25,715 nucleotides of DNA from Conidiobolus incongruus B7586 (Eukaryota > Entomophthoromycota > Entomophthoromycetes > Entomophthorales > Conidiobolaceae). The DNA lies in assembly GCA_000697335.1 (NCBI GenBank), contig JNEM01015682.1, positions 1 through 25,715 of the forward strand, written 5' to 3'. The notes beneath the pieces are model-generated. The model was not told where the DNA came from. It searched no databases and saw only the letters and a list, made by a program, of their open reading frames with translations. The position numbers and the translations under genes were made by a program. This document shows positions 1 to 10,995 of this stretch, in pieces (position 1 is the first letter of the stretch; each line of letters begins with the position of its first letter).

Positions 1-3000
1 TAATTATTTTAACCAAATTCAAAAAATATTAATTCTATTAGTATTTTTAATAATACTATTATAAATTATATATATATTTTTAAATTTATATTAAAGATTA
101 TAATTTTATATAAAATAAATTATTTTTTGAGTTTATAATATATTATTTTAATATAGTATTAAATATTTATTTAGGTTTTATTTAGTTAAACTGAGTTATA
201 ATTAATTGGTTTTTTATATTCGATTTTTCTTATTATAATATAATTTTATTACCAAACATTTATAATTTGAATATATTCCAAATAATTACAAATCATAAAT
301 AATGAATAAATATTATGATAATTTATCCAAAGCTATGAAATACAAACAGTTTATTTTATTCAATAATATTGTTAATAATATTTAACAATTTGTTAATAGA
401 ATAAATTTTATTAATATTACAATCTTAAAATTTAAAAAATATTTTAATTAAATCAAAATACAGTCATAATGACACTCATGTTAATATTTTTAGTAATTTT
501 TATATAACATGATTATTTATTCTTTATATTATTATGAAATAATAATTAATTTTCAGAGAAATTTATTTATGAACTTTTGTTAATTATAAATTTATATTAT
601 GGTCTATTATATTATAATTTTTAATAGTTTTAAATATCCAAATTAAAAATCCTATTTTATTTCCTAATTCAATAAAATGTTATTTAGTAATATAATATCA
701 GCTATTGATAATTTCAATAGAGAATATATATGAATTATATATAATTAGTGATATATTAAATTTTGATAAAATAGTTAATATTGAAAAGTATTAATTAACA
801 TGTGAAATATAAGTGTAACTTGATGTTATAATTTTTCTTTCTATTTTACATAATTAACCAATATTCAATAAAAATGATTTAAATAATATAAATATTGATT
901 CTATTATATAAATATAATTTTAATTTTAAAAATTCAATAGAATATAATATATTTGAATAGAGTTAGTTTTCAATTTAAACTATAAAATTAGTATCAATTA
1001 ATAAAAATAAATGTAAAAAAATAAACATAAGAATATTGTATAAGTTGTTTTTAAGTTGAAAGATATAATTCTACAATAGTTACTTGGATTAGAGTTTTTT
1101 TCAATTTTTATAAATTTGAAATTACTTTAAGGGTATCTAAAGTCCTTCAAACAAAATAACTAAAGATGGTAATAAGTAAATGATATTTTTGGCAAATACA
1201 TTGAAAGATATATTAACACGTTTTAATTTTCAAGATTATGTTAATCAAATTTTCTGTACCGCATGTTACTATAATATTAACTATTTAACTTTGTATACTG
1301 ATATTTCGAGTATACAATTCGCAGCAAATATCTAGATTAAAATGGTTTTATATTTGCTTTTACTTCAAGTAAATACTTATACGGAATTATTCGGATAATA
1401 TGATTTCAATTGTTATTATAGTACTTATACAAAGTTGGGTGAAATTAAAAAAAATTATAAAGATTAAATTTCTATCTATCAAACCAACAAATTTGAACTG
1501 ACATATGGTGCCATGTTAAAATCTTTCAAAAATAGAAAAAATTATGTTGTAATTAGTGACTGAGTATTGATGAATTTATGACTATTTACGAAGAGTACTA
1601 ATACCTTTAAGTGAAATGAGATTTGTGTTGAACGTTTTAAAAGCGGTTTCAAGAATATAAAATGTATAATAAAAAATAATTCAAATGAATACAATCACAA
1701 TATAAAATTATTAGTGAATATTGAATCTATTGACTTCCTAATATTATCAGATAAGCTATGTCTAAATGTTATATATGTAAATTGTAATCATATTTTATAT
1801 TTTAGACCTTATAAGAAAAAAACCTGAATAATATCATTTTTTTCTGTATTATTGTTTATTTAGAAATACAGTACTTTAAATAAAATAAAGTTTTTAAAAT
1901 AAATATTAGAATTCAAAATTATATGAATTTTTTATGTATTTTAATATTTGTGAATTAAAATCAGGGTCATAAACTAATTTATTTTAAGTTAAATTTAGTT
2001 ATAATTTAATAGCCTATCATATAATGATATAAAGTTCATAATGGACATATTAATTAACTATTAATATCCTGAGTTCAGTTACAAAAATTGATTAAATTAA
2101 TAAGTTTAAATAAAAATAAAGTTTTGAACTGATATTAACAAATATTATGAATAAAACTCGGCGGAATATATGATAGTTATAATGTATTTATGTTTGAATA
2201 TTTCATAATAATAGTGTTTAAATGAATTTTAATGTTTCTTTTATCAATCTAATCAAATTCATATGATTAACCGTATATTCCTTATATGGATAAATTTGTA
2301 AAAGAAATTGGACGATTTTTGATTTGATACGTATTTGTACTATAAGTATTAAGCAGGATTAGGCTATTCCATTATATTCATAATAATAAATAAACTGATA
2401 AAAAAAGTGATTATATAGTTAAATAATCAAGAAAAAATTTTGTTTAGTGATTAAGATAACGATATTAACCCTATTCAGTAATATATGTACTATCTAGTTT
2501 TTAAAATAAAATTGTTAATTTTATTATCATAGTAAATAATTGATCAATTTTGATAATTAATTTTTTAATATATCTTATCAGAATTTCAATCAATATCTAT
2601 TTCAATAATTTATTTTCAAATTTAAGCAATGTTATTGATTTTATTTTATTTTTAGACTTGTTTTGATTATTTGATCTAAAATACGTAAGTTTTTATGTCA
2701 TTGAAGATATTTATGAGTAGACAGAAATTGTGTGCATAAGTGTACAACCAAATTAGGGACAAAGTAGTATTATACTAATCATATTTATCCGACCAAATAG
2801 GGTCCAATTTAATGATTTTCCTTTAAACAATTTTACACTATTTCATTTATTATTTGAAAATTATAATCAATCAACAGATTTTATTTCTATTTAATTTTTC
2901 ACAAAGTTTATTAATTTAAATAATAGAATTTTTTAATAAAAAGATATTTATTCAAATAAATTAATTAGTATATCTTAATTAAAATTATATATTTTTAATT

Positions 3001-3260
3001 AATATTATAAAATACTAATATTTTTAATTTTTAATTTATAAAAAAATATATATTTTTTAATAATATTGAAATCATTTTTGTTGAAATTTTTTGTAATAGT
3101 TTCGAAATGAGGTTTATAATTAAAAAAATACACATTCAATTTATGAATATGGAATTTCATTGCAAGTGTAACAGATTAGTTTGTATTTATAGTGGCTGTT
3201 TTTCCCAATCCAGTTTGGTTAGTTTTTCCTCATAATTTGGGTTTGGTTGAATTCATACTT
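1..3260. other. AT-rich spacer without a recognisable gene
   Basis: This stretch is made almost wholly of A/T runs with stop codons in all frames. I saw no long reading frame, no tRNA-like cloverleaf, no rRNA segment and no clear repeat family. It may hold the 3' end of an unseen upstream gene or very short exons, but nothing supports that. It probably serves as the upstream region of the HMG-CoA reductase gene. Confidence 0.6.
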
Positions 3261-3261
3261 T

Positions 3262-3269
3262 TATAAATA
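3262..3269 (+). promoter_or_regulatory. Possible TATA box of the HMG-CoA reductase gene
   Basis: TATAAATA lies 92-99 bases before the HMG-CoA reductase start codon, a plausible distance for an RNA polymerase II promoter. The call is weak because the surrounding DNA is so AT-rich that such octamers arise by chance. The start codon itself has a G at -3. Confidence 0.25.
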
Positions 3270-3360
3270 CTAATTATTTCCAGTGTAATCATCATCACTA
3301 CTTTGATCTTAACATAAAATAGTAAGAATCCTACATTTTTCTTACAACATATCATTCGGA

Positions 3361-6300
3361 ATGTTTATGTCAGTTCGAAGGAAGTTCATTGTTCCCTTCT
3401 CCACCCTCTCTTCTACTTACCCTGTTGAAGCTTGCTTTTTTGCTATTATCACCTGTTTTTTAGTTGGGTGGTTTGGTGTATCTCAGCATATTAATGAAAT
3501 TTTTTCTACAAAACGATTTCATGAACCTGTTACAAGAAGTTTTTTATATGACAATGGTCAAACCTATTTAATGTCTGATGAATCTGGTTCTGTTCTCCTT
3601 AAGCATATTACTATTTCTGCCCCTAATATCGATAACAAACCTGGGCTTCTCGAAATTCCCGTTTTAGAGCGTGTTCTTTTGTACAAACAACATCTTACTA
3701 GAGATTTAACAATCAAAGATGGTTCAGAATCTTTTACTTATCAAGATCTCTGTTTGAAAAAAGTTAATACTCAAGAATGCATAACATATGATATTTTTTC
3801 TATTTGGAATAACTCTTTAAAAGGACAAGATCAAGCTTCAATTTTTGAATCGCTTCAAAATGCTTTAGAGTCCGGTATAATTTCTAAACAATTTCTTAAT
3901 CCCTATTATTCTCTAGATTCTAAACTAGAAGGTGCTTCTAATCTTGTTCTCACTTTCCCTTTCCGTGTTGAAAGTAAACAAGATGAAATGCTTGCTGAAG
4001 CTTGGGAAAAGGCCGTTGTTCAAAATAGCTTTTCTCTTTTTAGTCCTCAAAATATTGACTCCACCGATTTGAAATTTCGAGTTCAATCAGTTCCAAATTT
4101 CTTAATGCAAGTTTACAAAAATACCAAACATCTCATTTCTCAAGCTGATATCGCCGAAATTCTCTTGGTATTTAGCGGATACTTGATTATGTACTCAACC
4201 ATTGGTATGCTTTTTGTTTCTATGAGAAAGCTTGGTTCCAACTTTGCTCTTTCTATTTCTATCATTTGCATCGGAATTTTTGCATTCATCCTTTCTTTAT
4301 TTACCATTTATTTAATGAAAGATTTTGGTATGGAAGTTGATTTGGTGATTTTTATGGAAGGTATTCCATTCTTGGTTGGTGCTCTTGGTTTCCAAAAATC
4401 ATGCCATATGTACAAGTCAGTATTAAAAGCTTACCAAAATAGAACCGACGATAACTCTCATATTTCCAAGTATGTTGCTGAAGGTGTAGACTCTTCTGCC
4501 GAGCCAATTCTTTGGGAAGTTTTCTTTGAAACCTCTGTCTTGATTGCGGGTTCACTCTCTGGTGTCCAGGGCCTAAAGGAATTCTGCGCTTTGAGTGCTT
4601 TGATTAACATTTATTACAGTTTCTTCATGTTCACTTTATTCCCTGCTATAATGAGTCTTAAACTTAATTTGATCAAATCTCGCAGTGAAAAGAAGATAAT
4701 GAAATCTCCCTCTGAAGTTGATTTATCTGATCCTACCAATTATAAGAAGATTACTTTTTCTGCTTTCAGTGAAAATGTTCCTGGACCTATTACTCCCAAT
4801 TCGATCACTTCCCATCTTAAGCTCCTCATCATTGTTGCTGTTGTTCTTTTCCAATTACGTCATTTTGAAAGTGAAACTGATCCTACTATACTTAGCACAC
4901 AATCTTCAGTTCAAGATTCTCGTCAATTATTAAAGGCAGTTGCTTCCAACATCTCTGAATACAAGGGATTGAACCAATTTGTCATCCAATCTAGTCTCCC
5001 CATACATGTCTATTATCGAGGAGCTAACATTGTTCAATTGGTCTCATGGATCTTTAATCATCCTAACTTCCCTTCTGTCGTCACTGCCTTATTAGTTCTT
5101 TCAGTTTTCGGTAATCTTTACACTCTTTCATGTCATCAGTCTACCGTTGCCCCTGCTCCTACTCCAGCTCCTGTTGTTGAAAAACCCAAGCCTGAGACTA
5201 AAATTATTTTCATGCCTGCTGATCAAGAACCAACCATAAAAACTTGTTCCTATTTAGCCGACGCTGAATACGATGGCACTAACCGCAGTTTGGAAGAATG
5301 CGTGGCTTTATTACAAACTCCCGAAGGAGTTGCTTCATTAAATGATGAAGAAGTTATCAGTCTTGTTCATAATGGTAAACTCCCTGCTTATGCTTTGGAA
5401 AAAACACTCAAAGATTATACTCGTGCTGTTAAAATCCGTCGTATTTTGATTTCCAACTCTGTCTGTCCTACCTCCTCAAGCTTGATGAATGGAAGCTTAC
5501 CTTATATGCATTATGATTACTCTAAGGTTATTGGTCAGTGTGCTGAAAACGTTATTGGATACACTCCCATTCCTGTTGGTGTTGCTGGTCCTTTTAAGAT
5601 TGACAATGAAAATTACCATATTCCAATGGCTACAACCGAAGGATGTCTCATTGCTTCAACTTCCCGTGGTTGTAAGGCTATCACCATGTGTGGTGGTGCT
5701 ACTACCGTTCTCACTCGCGACGGTATGGCTCGTGGTCCTGTTGTCCAATTCCCTAACATTGTCGAAACTTCCGAATGTAAGAAGTGGTTGGATAATGAAG
5801 GATTTGACATTGTCAAGGCTGCTTTTGACTCTACTTCTCGATTCGGTCGTCTCTCTACCTTAAAGACTGCTATGGCTGGACGCTCTCTCTTCATTCGATT
5901 CTCTACAACAACTGGTGATGCTATGGGTATGAATATGATTTCCAAAGGTGTTGAAAAAGCTCTTTCCGTTGTTGCCGAGCATTTCCCTAGTATGCAAATT
6001 GTCTCCATTAGTGGCAATTATTGTACTGATAAGAAACCCGCTGCTATCAATTGGATCGAAGGTCGTGGTAAATCTGTTGTTGCTGAAGCTGTCATTAAGG
6101 GATCCGTTGTTGAAAAAGTATTGAAGACTACTGTTCGTGCTATTGTTGAACTCAATCAAACCAAGAACTTGGTCGGGTCAGCTATGGCTGGCAGTGTTGG
6201 TGGTTTTAACGCTCATGCATCTAATATTCTCACTGCCATCTATCTCGCCACTGGTCAAGATCCCGCTCAAAATGTCGAAAGTTCCAACTGTATCACTTTG

Positions 6301-6591
6301 ATGGAAGCCGTCAATGATGGTCAAGATTTGTTAATCAGCTGTTCTATGCCTTCCATTGAAGTCGGTACCATTGGTGGTGGTACTACCTTACCTCCTCAGG
6401 CTGCCATGCTTGAAATGTTAGGTGTCAAAGGACCACATCCCACAGAACCCGGGGCCAACTCGCGCAAACTTGCTCGCATCATCTGCGCCGCTGTCATGGC
6501 TGGAGAACTCTCACTCTGTGCTGCCCTCGCCGCCGGACACTTAGTCCAAAGTCATATGCAACATAATCGTGCTCAACCCCCTAAAGCTTAA
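3361..6591 (+). CDS. HMG1: HMG-CoA reductase, sterol-sensing membrane form
   Basis: This 1076-residue enzyme reduces HMG-CoA to mevalonate with NADPH. It is the committed step of sterol and isoprenoid synthesis and is anchored in the endoplasmic reticulum. A first membrane segment lies at about residues 22-40, followed by a long probably lumenal loop. A sterol-sensing block of several membrane segments spans about 262-435, and further hydrophobic segments lie near 483-500 and 570-590. A proline/alanine-rich linker (about 595-615) leads to the catalytic domain (about 650-1070). Catalytic signatures are clear: ENVIGYTPIPVG, MATTEGC with the catalytic Glu near 760, DAMGMNM near 853, TDKKPAA with Lys near 891, GQDPAQN with Asp near 967, and GHLVQSHM with the general-acid His near 1065. 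The gene has no introns. The short tail reads HNRAQPPKA, so the serine that AMP-activated kinase phosphorylates in animal enzymes is absent. A second in-frame ATG two codons downstream is an alternative start. Confidence 0.97.
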   Translation: MFMSVRRKFIVPFSTLSSTYPVEACFFAIITCFLVGWFGVSQHINEIFSTKRFHEPVTRSFLYDNGQTYLMSDESGSVLLKHITISAPNIDNKPGLLEIPVLERVLLYKQHLTRDLTIKDGSESFTYQDLCLKKVNTQECITYDIFSIWNNSLKGQDQASIFESLQNALESGIISKQFLNPYYSLDSKLEGASNLVLTFPFRVESKQDEMLAEAWEKAVVQNSFSLFSPQNIDSTDLKFRVQSVPNFLMQVYKNTKHLISQADIAEILLVFSGYLIMYSTIGMLFVSMRKLGSNFALSISIICIGIFAFILSLFTIYLMKDFGMEVDLVIFMEGIPFLVGALGFQKSCHMYKSVLKAYQNRTDDNSHISKYVAEGVDSSAEPILWEVFFETSVLIAGSLSGVQGLKEFCALSALINIYYSFFMFTLFPAIMSLKLNLIKSRSEKKIMKSPSEVDLSDPTNYKKITFSAFSENVPGPITPNSITSHLKLLIIVAVVLFQLRHFESETDPTILSTQSSVQDSRQLLKAVASNISEYKGLNQFVIQSSLPIHVYYRGANIVQLVSWIFNHPNFPSVVTALLVLSVFGNLYTLSCHQSTVAPAPTPAPVVEKPKPETKIIFMPADQEPTIKTCSYLADAEYDGTNRSLEECVALLQTPEGVASLNDEEVISLVHNGKLPAYALEKTLKDYTRAVKIRRILISNSVCPTSSSLMNGSLPYMHYDYSKVIGQCAENVIGYTPIPVGVAGPFKIDNENYHIPMATTEGCLIASTSRGCKAITMCGGATTVLTRDGMARGPVVQFPNIVETSECKKWLDNEGFDIVKAAFDSTSRFGRLSTLKTAMAGRSLFIRFSTTTGDAMGMNMISKGVEKALSVVAEHFPSMQIVSISGNYCTDKKPAAINWIEGRGKSVVAEAVIKGSVVEKVLKTTVRAIVELNQTKNLVGSAMAGSVGGFNAHASNILTAIYLATGQDPAQNVESSNCITLMEAVNDGQDLLISCSMPSIEVGTIGGGTTLPPQAAMLEMLGVKGPHPTEPGANSRKLARIICAAVMAGELSLCAALAAGHLVQSHMQHNRAQPPKA

Positions 6592-8446
6592 TTACTAACA
6601 AATAATATTGCTCGCTGTTTATTAAATAATTAGTAACTAGATAGCGAATAGTAAATTATTCAAGTTTAATTGTTTTTTATAAATAAATTTTAATTTAATC
6701 AATCTCATCAAATATTGGGTGAAAAACAGTTTATGCTCGCGTCGAATGTGACTATAATTTAAGATTATTATTTATATCAAATATTAAATATGTTCAAAAG
6801 TTACTAATACACTTTTGTGAGTTAATATTTTATTATTTCTAAAAAATTATAATTTGTCTTATTCAATAACAAGTTTTTTAAGCTTGACAAAATACTTGGA
6901 ATGATTACAAGTGAAAAAATCCAATATTCTTAATAAAGCTGTCATTTCTGAAATCTCCAAGTATATTAAACTGTTACATATATTATCATAGCTGTAATGG
7001 TATAAAGTAATGTATTATGCAAATTGATAGAACAAACACTAATATACTCTACTTGTATATGTAACTTTGTTCCTAATATCAAAATAGCCTTCAACACTTT
7101 AAATATTCCATCTTATATCCATTCATTATCCTATATTTTCATTTCTATTGTAATGATAGCATCTCATTTAGTAATAAGTATAATATAAAACTATTTTGTG
7201 TTAATTATGTGCCAGGAGCAATACTTTAAAAACAAATCAATATCAAAGAAATACTAAATCGGGTTGTTGTTTTAGATAAGGTAAATTAAATTTTACAATT
7301 CTGAAATATTTTGTTATTGATAAATTTAATTTCTAAAAATATTGATATGATTTATTATCAATTATATAATGATAATAATGAAATTGATTTTCATAAGATA
7401 AAAAATGTATTATTAGAATGATTTTTAAATTTTGGATCTTTTAGATCTATGATCAGATTGAATATTGGTTTCAACTAATTTGACACTGATTTATTTGATT
7501 AAAATATTTACTTTATACTACTATAGATATTTTATATTATTATAAGATATATTTTTAATAATTTCAAAAATAAAACATGTTCCAAAATTATATATACTGT
7601 TATTCCAATCAATTATGTAAAAGTGTTGAAAGTATATTAACATATAAAAGTGATATTCTAAGGATTAAAGTTTTCAAGTGAAATGTATTTAAATAGGATT
7701 TTACAAAATATTAGATATTTAATATTGGTATTATCAGAATTATATTGAATTCATTGTGCCTAATTATAATCATATAATAACATGATAATATGGTAATTTA
7801 ATCTACTTCTATCCTCTGTTTTATAATTTTCAACACAAATTTTCATAGATTGTGAATTTTGAATATTAGAACCTCCAATAATAGTGGGCAACGATATTAA
7901 ATGATTGGATAATTTTAATAACTTCCAACTAGAACTATCAATTATAAAAGATCGAAATTTGGGATAAATTGTAAAATCAATGAGTTGGAGTAAGATTTTT
8001 AAATCAATGATCTCCGAAACAAATTGAAATAGTAATATATATATTCATTGAAATGATAACCTGCACAATCATTATATTAATATCAAAAAATGAAAGATGG
8101 TTATATCAATGATAGATTATAACTATTGGATAATTCGGTGTATATATAGATATTGTAGACAACTGAATAGTAATGATGAATTTTTATAAACTGATAATAT
8201 TGATCAATTTTATTTGATCAAAATATCAAAATATTGAATTTTTGTGATAGTATTTGATTGTAATGATTAGATTTTGAATAATATAGAAAATAGAGATTAT
8301 CACACCATTGTGAATTCAATATGGGTTTACCGAATATTCAATTTGATAGATCATCAATCATCCTAAATTAAATCTTAAACTATAATGAATTAATAGGTAA
8401 TATTCCATTTAAAATCAATCCCACAACTAAAAGTTTATTCAAAATA
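6592..8446. other. AT-rich spacer
   Basis: About 1.85 kb separates the convergent 3' ends of the HMG-CoA reductase and deacylase genes. An AATAAA near 6682, about 90 bases after the reductase stop codon, could be a polyadenylation signal, but in such AT-rich DNA it is weak evidence. I saw no long frame, RNA gene or repeat family here. Confidence 0.5.
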
Positions 8447-9155
8447 TTACAAAGGAGTTTGAGGAGTATTAGCTCTAGTATTATTTTTAGTACTCTGATT
8501 CGATTCCATATACTGAAATTTTCTAGAGTCCAATGGAAATGTGACAGGACCGTCATTAATAATTTCAACATCCATCATTGCTCCGAATTGCCCGTCTATA
8601 ATTATTAGTATTATTTATAAACCAATGAGCGTTAATTTACCTTGAATTTTTTCGGGTTTGTAAGCTTGTTTTAATTTGGTTAAAAAATTTTCGTAAAATT
8701 GTTTGGATTGGTCCGATTTCATAGCTTGATGAAAATCGGGCTTGTTGCCCTTTTGACAGTTTACATACAGTGTAAATTGAGATACTTTCAAAAATTAATA
8801 TGAAATTAACAATATATTAATATTCATATACCTGATAAAACTTCCAAATCCAAATCTTTGACACTTTTAGTCCAGTGTTTCCCTTGGTCATCTTCGAATA
8901 TACGGGTATTTAGAATTTTCTTAACCCTGAAAAATATTTAGTAAAACTGATAATATATAATATATTAAGTTTACATATAGTCAATATCCTGTTCGGTATC
9001 GTCGTGAGTAATACCCACCAAAACGCAAAGTCCTCGATTGATTTTCCCAACAACATTCCCGTCAACTATATATGATTAATAAGTTATTGATTTAGATTAT
9101 TGATAAAATTACCAGTGACACTTGCTCTTTTAACTTTTTGAATTACAGCTCTCAT
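8447..9155 (-). CDS. DTD1: D-aminoacyl-tRNA deacylase, five exons
   Basis: The enzyme removes D-amino acids (and glycine mischarged on tRNA-Ala) from tRNA and so proofreads chirality in the cytosol. Read on the minus strand, the gene has exons at 9155-9113, 9065-8975, 8926-8832, 8784-8641 and 8595-8447. The four introns (47, 48, 47 and 45 bp) all begin GT and end AG. The joined frame gives 173 residues, slightly longer than the usual 145-150 because of a polar tail. It opens [17 protein letters not shown], the standard start of the family. It carries the two active-site signatures: SQFTL at 78-82, and NDGPVTF at 138-144, which holds the Gly-cisPro pair at 140-141. The exon phases join cleanly at every junction. 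The start is the only ATG that begins the conserved N-terminal strand. The nearest neighbour, at 9494, is divergently transcribed. Confidence 0.93.
8596..8640 (-). other. Intron 4 of the deacylase gene
   Basis: A 45 bp spliceosomal intron with GTAAAT at its 5' end and TATAG at its 3' end on the minus strand. Removing it joins the exon ending KPEKIQ to the exon beginning DGQFGA and restores the conserved C-terminal frame. Confidence 0.85.
8785..8831 (-). other. Intron 3 of the deacylase gene
   Basis: A 47 bp intron, GTATAT to GAAAG on the minus strand. It interrupts the run just before the SQFTL signature, and its removal gives LEVLSVSQFTL, as the family requires. Confidence 0.85.
8927..8974 (-). 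other. Intron 2 of the deacylase gene
   Basis: A 48 bp intron, GTAAAC to TTCAG on the minus strand, splitting a methionine codon between exons ending DIDY and beginning VKKIL. Confidence 0.85.
9066..9112 (-). other. Intron 1 of the deacylase gene
   Basis: A 47 bp intron, GTAATT to TATAG on the minus strand. It splits a valine codon in the conserved N-terminal segment (ASVT then VDGNVVG). Confidence 0.85.
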
Positions 9156-9493
9156 TTCTTTGGTTATATTATATTAAATTAAATTAATATTAAATGGATG
9201 ACAGATGATTTCATTAAGTCAACTAATTGTACTGATTCATTAAGCATTTGAATATTATGGGAAAACATGGATTAGAATGAATGCTACGGTTAATGATGGC
9301 TAAATTAATTAACGATATTAAATAAAGGAGATAAAATATTATTTATAGATATTGTATTGTTGGTATTACTAAATAAATTAATTCATAGGATCTAATTCCC
9401 TTTTGTGGCAATTTATTCCTTTTATAAAATAGACAAAAATTCCAAACAAGATTAAAATCACTGCCTATCGAAAAAATCTAAGTAAAAATTGGC
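9156..9493. other. Divergent intergenic region at the left edge of the island
   Basis: These 338 bases separate the start codons of the deacylase gene and the 409-residue ORF, so both promoters should lie here. The sequence is AT-rich like the rest of the host spacers. Base composition rises sharply just after 9490, so the left edge of the foreign-looking island probably lies within it. I found no terminal repeat or target duplication. Confidence 0.45.
9423..9429 (+). promoter_or_regulatory. Possible TATA box of the 409-residue ORF
   Basis: TATAAAA lies 65-71 bases before the ATG at 9494. If real, it means the gene has acquired, or always had, an RNA polymerase II promoter. Linear cytoplasmic plasmids instead use a short plasmid-specific promoter element. 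The motif is short, so the call is tentative. Confidence 0.3.
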
Positions 9494-10723
9494 ATGATGT
9501 CCGCATCTTCCGGACGTAGAAATATCTTTAGCAGGCGCAAGGGCTATTGGCAAAAGATTCGTGCTCCAATCCCACCAGAAAACGAAATATGCGAGCAGAT
9601 ACTTGCCGGCGAAGTAGCTGAGCGCGATAAATACCAGCTCGGTCGGGCATGTGTACGCAACGAGTACATGCGAGCATACAAGCTGCTTTCATTACTTCCA
9701 GAAGTCAATATTATAATAGAGGCATATGCGCTTGGTAATCCGCTGTTCAGTGAACTATCTACAGCAGAAATAAAGTATGTAGCGATGGACGATCGTGAAG
9801 AACTGGCTTTTGAGCCACGAGAAGTCTCTGAGTGGTATAATATTGGGGCAACTTATATTAATCCAGAAAAGCGTGTAAAACCAAATTGGGAAGATTGGTT
9901 CGAACGCATGGGGTCGGATTCAGGAATTGGTAATGTAAAGCTTTATATAAATAACGAGCTTCCATCATTTGTTTGGAGCGGGATGGAGGTTCTGATTCAG
10001 TACATAGCGTATCACGGCATTGAGAGTGCATGCGATAAGTGGCTAAAGTATGACCTTCCCTACTACACCAAGTATATCCGGCACGGGATCATGACTAGTC
10101 TATCGTTTGCAAAATATTGCCAGGGTCGACCTGATTTTATGCAGATAAACCACATTGCCAGATCAGTTGCCAATACATTGATTATGAATGATATAGTTCC
10201 TGACTTTTGGAATCTGAGAGATAGAATAGGATATATTAAAGATGATTACTCTATCCCTTACTGTATATGGTATCCACGCATTCCATTGGAAAAGACTTTA
10301 CAGGAGCTGGTCGAAAGGGTGCCAAAACTAAAGGTTCTCGTTGGTCGCGTCTGTGCCATTGCGCACTACAACGACCTGTATGACTCGCTAGACATTCCCG
10401 CTGATGAAGCGACTTACCAGGAGGCAATGGATTCGGGAAATACGTATATTGCGAATAAGCTGGAGAATATTGACCGTAAATACTATATGATCGACCACAG
10501 TTGGTTTAATCGCTATTTTCCCAATGAACCCCGCGATGATGGCATAGTGCACGTTCTGTCCAAGATAAACAAATACTACTCGTTTGACGGCACTGGTTCA
10601 GACCCATACGTCCGAACAATCCCGCTGTTCATATTATGCAATGAGAATACAGAATGCTACGATTCTAACCCTGCATTACAGGAAGGACTCGGTGTCCAGG
10701 AAAATACATTCCTTTTATATTAA
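9494..10723 (+). CDS. Unknown 409-residue protein, candidate killer-plasmid-type immunity protein
   Basis: I do not recognise this protein from its sequence. It is intact, 409 residues, with a strongly basic start (two Arg/Lys clusters within residues 8-20) and no signal peptide or membrane segment, so it is probably intracellular. It looks mostly helical, with many aromatic residues. A decayed paralog lies at 11785-13057, and the best-kept blocks between the two are about residues 17-45, 50-85, 155-175, 225-235, 272-305 and 335-360. It sits beside dead genes resembling killer toxin alpha/beta and gamma subunits and a plasmid-type DNA polymerase. The immunity protein of the K. lactis pGKL1 plasmid is 428 residues, so size and context fit an immunity role; this is inference. 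G+C is clearly higher than in host genes nearby, suggesting transfer. Two ATGs in tandem (9494, 9497) could serve as start. It has no introns. Confidence 0.8.
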   Translation: MMSASSGRRNIFSRRKGYWQKIRAPIPPENEICEQILAGEVAERDKYQLGRACVRNEYMRAYKLLSLLPEVNIIIEAYALGNPLFSELSTAEIKYVAMDDREELAFEPREVSEWYNIGATYINPEKRVKPNWEDWFERMGSDSGIGNVKLYINNELPSFVWSGMEVLIQYIAYHGIESACDKWLKYDLPYYTKYIRHGIMTSLSFAKYCQGRPDFMQINHIARSVANTLIMNDIVPDFWNLRDRIGYIKDDYSIPYCIWYPRIPLEKTLQELVERVPKLKVLVGRVCAIAHYNDLYDSLDIPADEATYQEAMDSGNTYIANKLENIDRKYYMIDHSWFNRYFPNEPRDDGIVHVLSKINKYYSFDGTGSDPYVRTIPLFILCNENTECYDSNPALQEGLGVQENTFLLY

Positions 10724-10995
10724 TTTTAATTCTAATTTTTAAAAGAAAACTTCAGCTCTATTGCACCGAAGGCAGCGAAGTTGTATTTGGAATTAAAATA
10801 TTGTAATGTATACACGCCATTGCCAAATATTTTAAAACATTTTAGTAATAACATTTGCTATTCTTCTCAATGGTGCATTTGCAATTAAAACCAAGCACCA
10901 ACTTTTAATCCAAAATATACAATTATTTTAAATCCAATAATATTAATTACAAATACAATTTTTATTTTTAAAGTCCAAGTCATGTAAGCATTTAA
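10724..10995. other. AT-rich gap between convergent island genes
   Basis: A low-complexity stretch between the stop of the 409-residue ORF and the end of the gamma-like fossil. It contains several variants of an AATTAAAA or AATTCCAAA-like theme that also appears near other gene ends in the island (about 11888, 12180 and 13075). I see no gene. It may hold both terminators. Confidence 0.35.

Noticed and set aside
5489-6159. Other frames inside the HMG-CoA reductase gene on both strands
   Set aside because: They overlap the conserved catalytic domain completely and have no recognisable features.
8380-8571. A 63-codon minus-strand frame overlapping the deacylase 3' end
   Set aside because: It is out of frame with the deacylase's final exon, which carries the conserved NDGPVTF motif.
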